Source: Histomonas meleagridis (taxonomy: Eukaryota > Parabasalia > Tritrichomonadida > Dientamoebidae). From it: a stretch of 64,000 nucleotides of DNA. Shown one piece after another: positions 31,004-41,336 of the stretch; positions within the stretch are counted from its first letter, which is position 1; every line of letters starts with the position of its first letter. The stretch covers positions 1,488,001-1,552,000 of the forward strand of contig WSYJ01000060.1 in assembly GCA_020186115.1 (NCBI GenBank). The letters run 5' to 3'. The notes under the pieces are model-generated. The model was not told the origin of the DNA and ran no database searches. It worked only from the letters and a program-made list of their open reading frames with translations. Made by a program: the position numbers and the translations under genes.

Positions 31004-31344
31004 TTTTGATGAATACTGTATTGTTTAACCGTTAATTATCTATCGTTTTCCAAAAAAACGAATAAAAACAACGTTCATCGAAGTTTTATTCTTTTTAAAG
31101 CAGAACACTTAGTAAATACTTTTTGCAAAATTTTTATACCTTCAAGATTTATTGTCGTATTTATCAAATTTGATACAATTAATTTCGACTGAAATGTAAA
31201 ATTGATACACAATCAGGTAAGGTAATACGAAAGGCAACAATCTAACATAATTTAAGAATATAATTTGTATTTAAGTCATCTTTTTTCTAATTTATTTTTT
31301 CATAAATAATACAAAATATTATTTTGGCACTTTTCCAGCACAAA
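31004..31344. other. Divergent promoter region
   Basis: Lies between the membrane protein (minus) and the ankyrin-RhoGEF gene (plus). AACCGTTAA (31027-31035) serves the minus gene by position. CACTTTT (31328-31334) is 11 bp before the plus-strand ATG. Confidence 0.5.
31328..31334 (+). promoter_or_regulatory. CACTTTT box of the ankyrin-RhoGEF gene
   Basis: GGCACTTTTCCAGCACAAA directly precedes the ATG at 31345, which decides the start against the in-frame TTG that overlaps the box. Confidence 0.55.
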
Positions 31345-34300
31345 ATGTCTCAGCACACATTTGTCGAAGCAAATGTTCATGCCATGGCTGAAATTTGTCT
31401 AAACTCAGATCTTGATCATCTTGAGCAATATGTCAACAACAATTTTGGACAAGGTTTTGGTCTTGATTTTTGTCTTGATGATCAAAAGCAAACACTTCTT
31501 CATATTCTAGCTGGAAATCTTCAATTTGAGTATTGGGACACAATACTTAAGTGCTTTGTTTATGTAAATTCACCAGATGCAAATCAACATACACCACTTC
31601 ATATTGCTGTTTCCAAACGAAACATCAAAGCCATTCGTGCTCTTGTAGCAGCTGGTGCTTCTATGTCCAATGAAGATGAACATGGTGTTAATCCTTTTCA
31701 ACTTGCATGCAAAAGTGATTTTAAAGATGGTCTTGAAGTCTTTCTTAGCACACCCACTGGTATGCGTTATCTGAAATCCAATTTTACCACCAATGCTTGC
31801 TTATGTATTGACAATAATTCCATCGAATGTTTCAAAACAATCATTCGAAGTGTTCCTGAAGCCAAACTCAACGAGCTTAATGAAGATGGCAATGCCCTTA
31901 TTCATTATGCTGCCCAAAGTAAATCCAAGAAGTTTCTTCGGGCCTTATTAGATCTTAAAGTTGACATAAATCTTCCCAACAAGTCCGGCTCTACGCCAAT
32001 CGAATGTGCCACCAAAGAAAAGTCCGCAGTTCTATTGTATATTAAAGGCGCCAACATTCCAAAAGTGCAAAACAACAAAAAACTTCCACCGATCATCGAA
32101 AACATCACGAAAGAAAGTAATTGGCAGTCCACAGGCGAATGTTTTACTCCATGTGAGTTACATAAGTTAGCCATGGAAGGTAATGCGCAAGGTATTTTAT
32201 CACTTAATTCCAAGAAAGTCGATATCATTGATTGTTTTTCATATTCGCCATTAATGTATGCAGTCGAATACTTTAAAGATCCGACTGCAATTTCTACATT
32301 ACTTAAACAAGGCGCAGATCCCAATTTCCCATCTACTAAATCCAAATCCAATTTAACAAATGCATATCATTTAGCGGCGTTAAAAGGTAATGCAGTAGCA
32401 ATTCTTGAATTTAAGAAGAAGTTTGCACCAAATTTCTCATACTTAGATAAGAAAGGACGAAATTTAATATTATGTTCAATATTATCCAAAGATATCACAA
32501 CTGTTAATGAGATAGTATCAGTAGCACCAAATATTGATGGACCTTTTGATCAAATAATTAAAGCATTATTATCGATAGAAAATGATTCGACATTAGCAGA
32601 AGTAACAAAAATATTAATATCGAAAGGTTTACCAGCTAAATCTGTTGATGAACATGAAAAGTCATTAATAATGTATGGAATTGAAACGGGGAAATCGAAA
32701 TTTGTTGAAGTTTTATTAAATAATGGCGCGTTAACAGAACTTGAAGCAGATGATGCAATCATTACAGCTGTTAAGAATGATTATACAGATATAGTTATAT
32801 CATTATTAAGTTCTACTAATCCATTACAATTAAATGTAAATCCATTAATAATGCATCAAGCATTACCATTAATATTTTATACAATTAATAATAAGTCAAC
32901 AGATATATTAAAAGTATTATTTACATCAAATCAAGCAATTAAAACACAAGTAGATACTAAAGGTAATACATTTTTACATCGAGCTGCTTATTTAGGTAAT
33001 TTAGAATGTATTAAATATGCAATCGAAGTGATGAAAATTGATGTTAACATTACTAATAATCAAGGACAAACACCATTACATAAGTTAATGCATGATTTGT
33101 CAAACAACTTTGAGAACAATTATAAATATTTAGTTGAAAAAGGTGCAAATATTAAACAACTCGACAATTCAGGTAATAATATATTACATTTCGCCGCCGA
33201 AAATAATAACAAAGATGCGTTAAGTATATTATTAGGATTAGAAAATGTTAATGAGCCAATTCTAAATGAAAATGATATCAATGAAATGATACAACAACAA
33301 AATAATGATGAAAGAATACCATTAGAAGTTGCATCGAAACATTTATCTGATTTAAAGAGTGCTTTTGCAATGAACAAGAAATGGCAACTTAAAATATTCG
33401 ATGGTCCTATTACTGATGAAACATTTCAAGAGTTTGCACAAAAGAACTTATCGCCGAATGTTAAAAACATGAAAGGAACACCATTAATTACATATGTAAT
33501 GGACAATTGTGAAAATAAGGATTCTATTGTAGGCTATGTCCAAAACTTATTATTATTCGGCGCTGATCCTTCTAGTCAAGATACAGAAGAATTAACACCA
33601 TTACATCATGCTATAGCATTAAAGAACAATGAGTTAGCGAAGATATTAATCGATGAAGGTTCATCATTCATCATCGGACCTATCATACGTGTATATGCTG
33701 AAGAGAATGGAACGCCTGAAATGCTCGACTTGATAAAGCAACCAGAAAAAAGAGCATCAGCAGTCGATGAATTTTTACAGACGCAAATTAATGCCGTGGA
33801 TACAATGGCTGCGATATTGAAGTTTAAGAATCGATTTAATCGGCCGAACGAAGATTTAACAATTCGCTTTTATATGGATGAAGTCTCGAAAATGCATCGA
33901 TTGTTATCATTGTTTGTAGATCGACTTCGAAAGATATCACATAATATGAAACCATCTGCAGAGTTTGGTAACTTCTTTATGTATTTTGTAGATGCATTTA
34001 TCCCATTATTAAATATACCGACTGTATATCATACGGCGTTAAGCGAAATACAACAAATTCCAGAGCTAGCGCAAATATTAACTGAAAGCGTCGGATTTAA
34101 TAACTATAACTTGGCCGACACTTTGATTGTACCTGTGCAACAATTCACGAGATATCATGAATTAATTAGAGCGATAATTAAGGCTACACCTCCCGATCAT
34201 CCAGATATAGCACAATTACAACGAGCGCATCTAAAATATAATAACTTAGGAAGAGCTTCAAACGAAAGAATGTTAATTGCGGAAAGTAGAGAAAAACTGA

Positions 34301-35073
34301 AAACAATAACATTGAAATCGACGGTTAATGATAAGATGAGTCAATATAACCCAAATGATGTGTTACTTTATCATGGATTATTCGAAAAGAAATCATTACA
34401 AGTTCCTCCAGAAGGTACGAAAGTCTCCGAATCTTATGAATGGGGTCTGAAAACAAACCAAATTCAATCAGGAAAAATTAACGTGCAATATTATACAACG
34501 TTCGGAAAAAGTTTGAAGTCGTTTATGAAGTCACAGAAAATTGGGATTTTTCTGTTCAGTAAGATAGCGTTGTTTGGTTTACAGAAAAGTGAAGAGCAAT
34601 TCAAAATCAAGTTTTCATGCCACTCCTCTGAAATTTTGTGGGACTTCTCAAAAAGTTTGGGGCCCGATTCCTTCCAAATATGGACACCAATAGGTCAATT
34701 TGTATTAAAAATTGAACCTCCGAAAGGGTCTACAGCTGATTTCGAAAAGACTCAATGGAAGAATAATGTCGCAAAACTTTCAAAAATTGATGAATCAGAA
34801 ATGACAACTGTAAGTGGTAAGGAAATTTGTTATGTTTCTTGGGCTGGTAAAGATACTCATTGCGTCCACTCAAAATTGTTCATGGTACATTGCGCAGATA
34901 AAGAAGAAGCAAAGAAGAAAATATTGGAAAAATTGGAACAATTAGGAACACCAATAGAAACAATACCAAACCCAATGGGTGGCACAGAACCTTTGGTTAG
35001 TTTCTACTTCCAAACACATTGCCCACCACAAGGACAGGATAGCGATATTCTCTCTGATGTGAACCTTCTTTAG
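31345..35073 (+). CDS. Ankyrin-repeat RhoGEF (DH-PH) protein
   Basis: 1,242 residues from ATG 31345; a TTG 21 bp upstream lies in the promoter box. Residues about 30-800 are ankyrin repeats (TPLHIAVSKRNIKAIRALVA, NALIHYAAQSKSKKFLRALL, TPLHHAIALKNNELAKILID). Residues about 810-1000 form a Dbl-homology domain with the CR3 helix DTLIVPVQQFTRYHELIRAI and TPPDHPD. A PH-like domain follows (about 1010-1145), then a further C-terminal segment. DH-PH modules load GTP on Rho/Rac, controlling actin. The ankyrin part probably localises the enzyme. The ankyrin-DH order is unusual outside trichomonads. It ends in TAG. Confidence 0.85.
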   Translation: MSQHTFVEANVHAMAEICLNSDLDHLEQYVNNNFGQGFGLDFCLDDQKQTLLHILAGNLQFEYWDTILKCFVYVNSPDANQHTPLHIAVSKRNIKAIRALVAAGASMSNEDEHGVNPFQLACKSDFKDGLEVFLSTPTGMRYLKSNFTTNACLCIDNNSIECFKTIIRSVPEAKLNELNEDGNALIHYAAQSKSKKFLRALLDLKVDINLPNKSGSTPIECATKEKSAVLLYIKGANIPKVQNNKKLPPIIENITKESNWQSTGECFTPCELHKLAMEGNAQGILSLNSKKVDIIDCFSYSPLMYAVEYFKDPTAISTLLKQGADPNFPSTKSKSNLTNAYHLAALKGNAVAILEFKKKFAPNFSYLDKKGRNLILCSILSKDITTVNEIVSVAPNIDGPFDQIIKALLSIENDSTLAEVTKILISKGLPAKSVDEHEKSLIMYGIETGKSKFVEVLLNNGALTELEADDAIITAVKNDYTDIVISLLSSTNPLQLNVNPLIMHQALPLIFYTINNKSTDILKVLFTSNQAIKTQVDTKGNTFLHRAAYLGNLECIKYAIEVMKIDVNITNNQGQTPLHKLMHDLSNNFENNYKYLVEKGANIKQLDNSGNNILHFAAENNNKDALSILLGLENVNEPILNENDINEMIQQQNNDERIPLEVASKHLSDLKSAFAMNKKWQLKIFDGPITDETFQEFAQKNLSPNVKNMKGTPLITYVMDNCENKDSIVGYVQNLLLFGADPSSQDTEELTPLHHAIALKNNELAKILIDEGSSFIIGPIIRVYAEENGTPEMLDLIKQPEKRASAVDEFLQTQINAVDTMAAILKFKNRFNRPNEDLTIRFYMDEVSKMHRLLSLFVDRLRKISHNMKPSAEFGNFFMYFVDAFIPLLNIPTVYHTALSEIQQIPELAQILTESVGFNNYNLADTLIVPVQQFTRYHELIRAIIKATPPDHPDIAQLQRAHLKYNNLGRASNERMLIAESREKLKTITLKSTVNDKMSQYNPNDVLLYHGLFEKKSLQVPPEGTKVSESYEWGLKTNQIQSGKINVQYYTTFGKSLKSFMKSQKIGIFLFSKIALFGLQKSEEQFKIKFSCHSSEILWDFSKSLGPDSFQIWTPIGQFVLKIEPPKGSTADFEKTQWKNNVAKLSKIDESEMTTVSGKEICYVSWAGKDTHCVHSKLFMVHCADKEEAKKKILEKLEQLGTPIETIPNPMGGTEPLVSFYFQTHCPPQGQDSDILSDVNLL

Positions 35074-35909
35074 ATTGATTAAAATGAAAATGATACGAAT
35101 GAATTTTAATTTGAGATCAAACAAAAAAAATATTGTTGTAATATTATTTTTCAACATGATTATACAAAACAAGAGTTATTCCAGGATGTGAGTACCTTAT
35201 GTGCAATTTAGGTGGGTTCGAACAGAAAATCGACCGTTAAACCCCCACCAAAATAACTATAAAAGTGATATTCTTTGGAGTACCCCCAAAATGTCACTTT
35301 TCTTTAAGCCCAAAAATTTTCTTGTGGGCTTAAGGACAAGCTGTGTTTACAACTGAGAACACTGAGAAACAAATGAAAAAAATGTTATGTTTTCCCTGAA
35401 TTCAGTGAGACGTTTTTATTTTCATAAAGTTAACGGTTATAAATTCAAATATTGACTAAGTTTGTTGAGGCTTCCCCAATTTTCTCAAAGCTTGAAACGA
35501 ATAGCTCTAATATTTATAACTTAACATGTTTTATGAACAAATAATTCATAAAGCTCTTGTAAATTTTAAAAATGTTAATATGTTTTTATTCACCTTGTAA
35601 CTAAATACATTTTTTTATCTTCAAAAAAGTCTTATATATATATAAATATTTTTAAAACATTTACTATACGAATTTTACATTTAAATTTATTTTGCTTGTA
35701 ACACTATAAAATTTGTTTTACATATTTAATCATTAAATAATGTTGTGCTTTCATATTTTTTAAAGAACGTTTACACAATTATCGTTCATAAGAAAATTTG
35801 GGCGTCACCTCACATATTCATTCAAAAATTGAAAAAAAGGTTGATGTCCCATAACGCCGGTTACTCAAAGCTTTTTGATTGCCGACAACAAATTTGCATT
35901 CAATTTTAA
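35074..35909. other. Intergenic region with promoter boxes and two stem-loops
   Basis: About 835 bp. ACCGTTA at 35233 is followed by AAAAGTGA (35261-35268), perfectly complementary to TCACTTTT (35294-35301), then by the 9-bp stem TTAAGCCCA/TGGGCTTAA (35304-35312 and 35325-35333). AACGGTTA recurs near 35446. No protein frame was seen; see the ncRNA candidate. Confidence 0.5.
35261..35395 (+). ncRNA. Candidate structured RNA (two stem-loops)
   Basis: Promoter-like ACCGTTA and AAAAGTGA come first. Two perfect stems follow (8 bp and 9 bp, with loops of 25 and 12 bases) and then a segment with repeated CTGAGAA words. There is no open frame. It could equally be a regulatory inverted repeat; strand is a guess. 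Confidence 0.2.
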
Positions 35910-36614
35910 ATGCAGATTTTACATTTTCACCAAATGAATTTTTTGGGTCTTCTTCTTGTCGCTTTAGACACGACTATCCTCATGGGAAACTTCGTCTTGA
36001 AAAGGGAGAGCTTTTATGGTAGATATCCAATGGTTTTCGCAATTACAAAAATGTTAATTATTCCATTTATCTTCCTTCATTTATACTTAAATATGGACTC
36101 TGTTCCTTTATTAGTGGGGTTGTTTACTTTGTTTTCAGGTATTGGCGATATTCTTTTATTAGGAAGACAATTTTTACACAACGTAACTGGTTGCTTCAGC
36201 TTTTTCCTCGCACATTCTTCCTTAATCAAGTACTACGACAATGTTTTTGTTAAGCCTTCATGGGTTGCGATTGCATTTTGTTTACCACAAATGTTTTTAC
36301 TATTTGGGTATCTTGGGAAGATAATTCTCAAAAAGCCACAATACTCAGCAGGCTTCCTATATCTAGGAATCTTGTCTTTAGGATTGTTATCTGCCTTTAA
36401 TAGATATTATGTGTATGGATTATCATTGACCTTCTTCTGTGCATATTTGGGTCAAACAATATTTATCATATCCGACACTGCACTGTTTGCAGGTATATTC
36501 CTTGATGTTGAAACAGCTCATAATATTTTAGTTTTACCAACATATATTCTTGCTCTTGTACTGATTAGTACAGGTGTTATCCTTGGTGAAAAGCGTTTTG
36601 AAGTTATAAATTGA
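35910..36614 (+). CDS. YhhN/TMEM86-like membrane protein (lysoplasmalogenase family)
   Basis: 234 residues with about seven to eight membrane helices. Family features are FTLFSGIGDILLLGRQFL (Gly-Asp on a membrane helix), a FFLAHSSLIKYY helix, and a late AYLGQTIFIISDTALFAGIF. In the YhhN/TMEM86 family these residues are conserved and the enzyme hydrolyses the vinyl ether bond of lysoplasmalogens. A second ATG at 35934 (TTTTCACCAAATG) sits better behind an Inr-like TCACCA and could be the true start. Activity is inferred from fold only. Confidence 0.65.
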   Translation: MQILHFHQMNFLGLLLVALDTTILMGNFVLKRESFYGRYPMVFAITKMLIIPFIFLHLYLNMDSVPLLVGLFTLFSGIGDILLLGRQFLHNVTGCFSFFLAHSSLIKYYDNVFVKPSWVAIAFCLPQMFLLFGYLGKIILKKPQYSAGFLYLGILSLGLLSAFNRYYVYGLSLTFFCAYLGQTIFIISDTALFAGIFLDVETAHNILVLPTYILALVLISTGVILGEKRFEVIN

Positions 36615-37294
36615 TTTTTGATTTTTAAACCACCAAATAGTTTTCTATTCTTTTAATAAAAATTTGAATAATTAAATGAAAACGATCAAAAACGCATTGT
36701 AAACTATTCAAACGAAATGTGTGTTGTGAACTAAAAAATTTGGAAATTTGCTCGTAATTAATTATTTAAAATTGCATTATTCGGCAGAATTCATCTGTTG
36801 TGATTTGGTACTTCACTGCTTTAAAATAATAAATGTTTATTTGGAAATTCATTTATTATCATTTATCATTTTATCACTTTGAGCCTCTAGATTTGTAAGA
36901 GAGAAACTGCCCAAAATGAATACATTGCTGCTGATATAAATTTATGTTAAAAGAATGTTCAACGTGAAATATTATGTAAATGGGTATCTTTGTTTATCAA
37001 TATAATTGTGTTAAAAATCAATTATTTTTGGTTTACAAATAAATTAATAATTTTAATCCAGCCAATAGTCATGGATTTTATAATAGTCGTATGACGAAAG
37101 TTTAATGTATAACTATTGTAAAACTTTAATTTTGAAAAAAATTTCTGGGATAGCATAACTCCAATATGGATTATGAAGGAGTATATCTTTTTGTCTCTCA
37201 AATCATAACGAGTCCAGTTTTTGCCATTTCATCCTTTTGGGACACCCCAATTTCAATTGAATTCAAATGATCTCACTTTTTTATTATCTGGGAA
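36615..37294. other. Intergenic AT-rich region
   Basis: About 680 bp. Only the CACTTTTTT box at 37274-37282, just before the acyltransferase ATG, was recognised. Confidence 0.5.
37274..37282 (+). promoter_or_regulatory. CACTTTTTT box of the acyltransferase gene
   Basis: TCTCACTTTTTTATTATCTGGGAA then ATG at 37295, the same spacing class as other genes here. Confidence 0.5.
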
Positions 37295-38239
37295 ATGAAG
37301 AACTTTAAGTGCACGATCCCTCCCATCCCTAAAGATGAATTAATGCATAAACAAACAAACCTTCAACACTGTACAGTTGATCAACTTAAAAAATTACGCA
37401 AGCCACCCAAACTAAATTTTTTGAATATAATATATTTTTTAATCTTTGGCATTCCACGGGCTATAATTGTTCTGATTTACTCACTTCCAGCAGGTGCTAT
37501 TTTTCTAATTGCTTGTACAATATGGTCTTCTTTAGGATCACCAGAATCTTTTAGAATCAAGTTGAAACATCTGTGGTCAGCCCTTGCTAGAGTATTCTTA
37601 TTCCTACTTGGTATTTACCGCATTAATTTCCATGGCCAACCGGACTCTGATTGTAGATTTATTTTATCAAATCATGCATGCTTTTTTGATGGCTGGCTTT
37701 TCCTACCTCTTCTTCCACGTCCTCTTGATAAGAAGGAACTCTTAAGTCTTCCATGTTTTAAAGAAATGTGGCATGTTTTTGATGGGATAACAGTTGATCG
37801 CACAAAATCATGTGGAATGACACATGTTTTAATTGAGCGTGCTTCAGACTCAAGTAACCCAATGATACAAATGTTTCCCGAGGGCGCCACAACAAACGGT
37901 GAATACATGCTTCGATTTCATTTGGGTGCATTTCTCTCAGATCTCCCACTCCAACCAGTTGCGATCCGCTATACTCTTTGGGGGATTCCCAACAACGTTG
38001 CAAATATATCGTTTTTCCATAATTATCCAAAACAATGGATTGCGTTCCTTGGTATTCCTGCAATAACAGTTGACATAACATTTTTGGAAACGCATTCAAT
38101 GAAACAGCACATGGATATAACGCCCAGACAATTTGCTGATCAATTCTCTCTTTATATTGCAAATTTCTTAGGTGTTCCAGTATTAGACATGACATCCAGT
38201 GCGATTTATAAACAGAACCAGAAGATAAAAGCGGAATGA
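37295..38239 (+). CDS. PlsC-type lysophospholipid acyltransferase (LPCAT/AGPAT-like)
   Basis: 314 residues. A hydrophobic double segment (about 43-78) anchors it in the membrane. Motif I is SNHACFFDGW (H127-x4-D132). Motif II-like residues are FDGITVDRTKS (about 162-172). Motif III is MFPEGATTNGEYMLRFHLGAF (about 193-213), with proline in a later LPLQPVAIRYT. These are the motifs of glycerolipid acyltransferases that add acyl-CoA to lysophospholipids at the ER. EGATT rather than EGTR and the long motif III resemble LPCAT1-type enzymes. Substrate is not determinable by eye. Confidence 0.85.
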   Translation: MKNFKCTIPPIPKDELMHKQTNLQHCTVDQLKKLRKPPKLNFLNIIYFLIFGIPRAIIVLIYSLPAGAIFLIACTIWSSLGSPESFRIKLKHLWSALARVFLFLLGIYRINFHGQPDSDCRFILSNHACFFDGWLFLPLLPRPLDKKELLSLPCFKEMWHVFDGITVDRTKSCGMTHVLIERASDSSNPMIQMFPEGATTNGEYMLRFHLGAFLSDLPLQPVAIRYTLWGIPNNVANISFFHNYPKQWIAFLGIPAITVDITFLETHSMKQHMDITPRQFADQFSLYIANFLGVPVLDMTSSAIYKQNQKIKAE

Positions 38240-38504
38240 AAAACAAATAATATTTTGTAATTTTATGAAACACAGTTTAAATAAAAAATGTTAACAATTT
38301 ACATATATGTCAAATGTTATTTGTGCAACAAAATTTTGTAGAAAATCATTTTCATCCACTTCTTTTTCTCATATCGTTATTTGTTCGGTTGCTTACTTTT
38401 TGAATATATGTCAATTGTAGCCACATAAACATCAGAAAAATCCCCTCAGTATTGTTTCGGTTGTCCGCAAAATTGAATTGAACACATCACCATTATAAAC
38501 ACTT

Positions 38505-38511
38505 CACTTTT
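38505..38511 (+). promoter_or_regulatory. CACTTTT box of actin
   Basis: AACACTTCACTTTTATCCGA then ATG at 38518: only 6 bp between box and ATG, implying a near-leaderless message if transcription starts in the box. Confidence 0.55.
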
Positions 38512-38517
38512 ATCCGA

Positions 38518-39648
38518 ATGGCTGAAGACGAAGTTCAAACATTAGTTATCGATAATGGTTCCGGTATGTGCAAGGCTGGTTTCGCTGGTGATGAAGCACC
38601 ACGCTCAGTTTTCCCATCAATTGTTGGTCGTCCAAAATATGTCCAAACAATCGCAGGTGGTCAAAACAAGGATACATATGTTGGTGATGAAGCATGTGCT
38701 AAGGCAGGTATCCTTATCCTCAAGTACCCAATTGAACACGGTATCGTTACCAACTGGGACGATATGGAAAAGATCTGGCACCACACATTCTACAACGAAT
38801 TACGTGTTGACCCAGCTGAACACCCAGTTCTTCTTACAGAAGCCCCAATGAACCCAAAGGCCAACCGTGAAAAGATGATCCAACTTCAATTCGAAACATT
38901 CAACGTTCCAGCATTCTATGTTGGTATCCAAGCCGTTCTTTCCCTTTACTCCTCAGGTCGTACAACCGGTATCGTTTTCGATGCAGGTGATGGTGTTTCC
39001 CACACAGTTCCAATCTACGAAGGCTACTCCCTTCCACACGCCATCATGCGTATCAACCTCGCCGGTCGTGATCTCACAGCCTACCTCCAAAAGATCCTTA
39101 ACGAACGTGGTTACACTTTCACAACATCCGCCGAAAAGGAAATTGTTCGTGATATCAAGGAGAAGCACGCATATGTTGCTCTTGATTTCGACGAAGAAAT
39201 GAACAAGGCCGCCACGACATCCGAATGCGACATCTCATACACACTTCCAGATGGCAACGTCATCACCATCGCCAACGAGCGCTTCAGGTGCCCAGAACTT
39301 CTTTTCAAGCCACACTTCAATGGCTTCGAATTCGAAGGTATTGACCAAACCCTCTTCAACTCCATCATGGCATGCGATATCGATGTCCGTAAGGATCTCT
39401 ACGCTAACATTGTTCTTTCTGGTGGTACCACAATGTTCGAAGGTCTCCCAGAGCGTATGGAGAAGGAAATGGTCCGCCTCGCACCACCAACAATGAAGAT
39501 CAAAGTCGTCGCCCCACCAGAACGTAAGTACGCAGTTTGGATCGGTGGCTCCATCCTCGCCTCCCTTGCCACATTCCCACAAATGGTTATCACACGTGAC
39601 GAATACAACGAAGCTGGTCCAGGAATTGTCCACCGCAAGTGCTTCTAA
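38518..39648 (+). CDS. Actin
   Basis: 376 residues, full length and intact. Family motifs are seen throughout: [18 protein letters not shown] at the N-terminus, [56 protein letters not shown] (phosphate loop 2), [18 protein letters not shown] and the end HRKCF. Residues 40-50 ([14 protein letters not shown]) differ from animal actins in the DNase loop. Codon use is clearly richer in C-ending codons than the neighbours, as expected for a highly expressed gene. The stop is TAA followed by A. Confidence 0.98.
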   Translation: MAEDEVQTLVIDNGSGMCKAGFAGDEAPRSVFPSIVGRPKYVQTIAGGQNKDTYVGDEACAKAGILILKYPIEHGIVTNWDDMEKIWHHTFYNELRVDPAEHPVLLTEAPMNPKANREKMIQLQFETFNVPAFYVGIQAVLSLYSSGRTTGIVFDAGDGVSHTVPIYEGYSLPHAIMRINLAGRDLTAYLQKILNERGYTFTTSAEKEIVRDIKEKHAYVALDFDEEMNKAATTSECDISYTLPDGNVITIANERFRCPELLFKPHFNGFEFEGIDQTLFNSIMACDIDVRKDLYANIVLSGGTTMFEGLPERMEKEMVRLAPPTMKIKVVAPPERKYAVWIGGSILASLATFPQMVITRDEYNEAGPGIVHRKCF

Positions 39649-39788
39649 ACAATTAACAAATGTTAATTTTTTTCAAAACTTTATCGATTTGTGCTAAATG
39701 TGAGGCAAAATTTGATCGTAAACTTTTAACTGCTTGTTCAAAATATGAATGATTTATTTGGCTTTTTGAATTGTTACTGTTATTTCTA

Positions 39789-41336
39789 ATGTTGGCTTTT
39801 CTGGTTGTTTTGGCACATGTAAAATCGAGTTCTAGAAATGAGAAACTTAATAAAATAGTTTCGAAATCAATTCCGATGCCAAATAATTCGACCCACACCA
39901 CTCTTAATGGAGATGTCGAAAATCCAGGATTATTTGAAATGTTAGTTACCATTACTATAACAGGCCTCTACCTGGATATCCTAAGTACATATTCTTTAAG
40001 TGAAGGAAATAACTTGTTTTATGCAATCATAGAACATGGAAATCAAAATATTTTGTATTACAATTGTACGTATTCATTCGACTTTAATCAAAATTATTAT
40101 ACAAATATACATTACATCAATCCAAATTATAATTACACATTTTTTACCTATTTTCCATTTCAAGAAGTGAATAATGCATGTATAGTTCAAGATACAAGCA
40201 ATATGCAATTTTCATATGAAAATCAGATGATGATATATTTTATGCATGCAGGTACATCTGAAACTAGCACTTATTCAAGCATCAATTTATTAATCGAACC
40301 TAAAATGTCATTTCTGGAGTTAAATGTACATTTTGGCACGAATTTTCCCTCGGTTAAAATCGGCTCTGGCTGGACATTCTTTTTAAGTGGGCTAGTTCAT
40401 AATGGCACATTCAATGTAGTAAGTGGGGTTGCAACTATTGATTCGGAGTCAAAGCCACTTAATAATTGGAATATCACAGATGCAGGGAAAGTTTCAATTC
40501 GTGATAGGCGCATTACATTCGATTTAATTCTGTTTCCTCAAACATTAAAGGATGAACTTAAGTTTACAGCTGTACATGGTGGTTATGTTCATAACGAAGT
40601 AATAAATATATCGGTATTGGAATCAGGAAATGTATATTCTCATAATGTAATTTTCCCTGAAACCTTTACATTCACCCAAAGTAATACATTAACTAATTCA
40701 AATACATTCACCCAAAGTAATACATTAACTAATTCAAATACATTCACACAAAGTAACACATTTACTGCGTCGAATACATTTAATAAATCAAAAACATTCG
40801 CAATGTTATTTACAAATGATACACAAACTTTGAATACGCAATCACAACATTCTTCATTAATTAGTTATGTTTTAATAAGCTTTTTATCTATTACCCAAAC
40901 AATGAGTATAATCAATTCTTTATCATATGCATTTACAGTTTCAGTATATAAATCTTCTTTTATTTCATCGATAATAGAATATGTTTATTATCAATATACA
41001 ATTATCCATTACACATCTGAATATATTTTATATTCTCAATTTTATGTATTGAGGAATTTGAATTTAAATCAAGATAACATTAACAATAATAGCATTAACA
41101 TTATAATTATTGTTGTTTGCGCAATAGTAGGTGTAGCATTAATAAGTTTACTTGTTGTTTTACTTATTCGTTATCGAAACCATAAGCAAAATAAAGATTA
41201 TAATGAAACAGAAAGTATTCAAGAAGATAAAAATGAAGTAGTTAATGATTTAGAGGCTGTTGTGCAAGTTTCACATATTGCAGAGGATCCATTTGCAAAT
41301 GATTTTAATGAAGATAATATAATCGCACATATATAA
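39789..41336 (+). CDS. Type I surface protein with Thr/Ser/Asn tandem repeats
   Basis: 515 residues from ATG 39789, chosen because it starts the signal peptide MLAFLVVLAHVKS; the frame also opens from an upstream TTG. An ectodomain of about 270 residues with many N-glycosylation sites (NNST, NCT, NYT, NDT) is followed at about 290-337 by tandem TFTQSNTLTNSN repeats, probably a glycosylated stalk. A single transmembrane helix (IIIIVVCAIVGVALISLLVV, about 438-460) precedes a tail of about 55 residues that contains EDPFAND. The DPF triplet resembles adaptor-binding endocytic motifs. The family was not recognised. Two upstream ATGs at 39745 and 39749 lead to short frames. Confidence 0.7.
   Translation: MLAFLVVLAHVKSSSRNEKLNKIVSKSIPMPNNSTHTTLNGDVENPGLFEMLVTITITGLYLDILSTYSLSEGNNLFYAIIEHGNQNILYYNCTYSFDFNQNYYTNIHYINPNYNYTFFTYFPFQEVNNACIVQDTSNMQFSYENQMMIYFMHAGTSETSTYSSINLLIEPKMSFLELNVHFGTNFPSVKIGSGWTFFLSGLVHNGTFNVVSGVATIDSESKPLNNWNITDAGKVSIRDRRITFDLILFPQTLKDELKFTAVHGGYVHNEVINISVLESGNVYSHNVIFPETFTFTQSNTLTNSNTFTQSNTLTNSNTFTQSNTFTASNTFNKSKTFAMLFTNDTQTLNTQSQHSSLISYVLISFLSITQTMSIINSLSYAFTVSVYKSSFISSIIEYVYYQYTIIHYTSEYILYSQFYVLRNLNLNQDNINNNSINIIIIVVCAIVGVALISLLVVLLIRYRNHKQNKDYNETESIQEDKNEVVNDLEAVVQVSHIAEDPFANDFNEDNIIAHI
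40660..40802 (+). repeat. 42-bp coding tandem repeat
   Basis: ACATTCACCCAAAGTAATAC followed by ATTAACTAATTCAAAT repeats with a 42-bp unit (two near-perfect units, then decaying ones) and encodes TFTQSNTLTNSN. Such repeats commonly vary in number between strains. Confidence 0.85.

Noticed and set aside
31324..31344. Ankyrin-RhoGEF start at TTG
   Set aside because: Overlaps the CACTTTT box; ATG 31345 follows directly.
35195..35230. tRNA-like GGGTTCGAAC
   Set aside because: No acceptor or anticodon arms can be built around it.
38953..39638. Several antisense and shifted frames within actin
   Set aside because: Shadows of the strongly biased actin codons.
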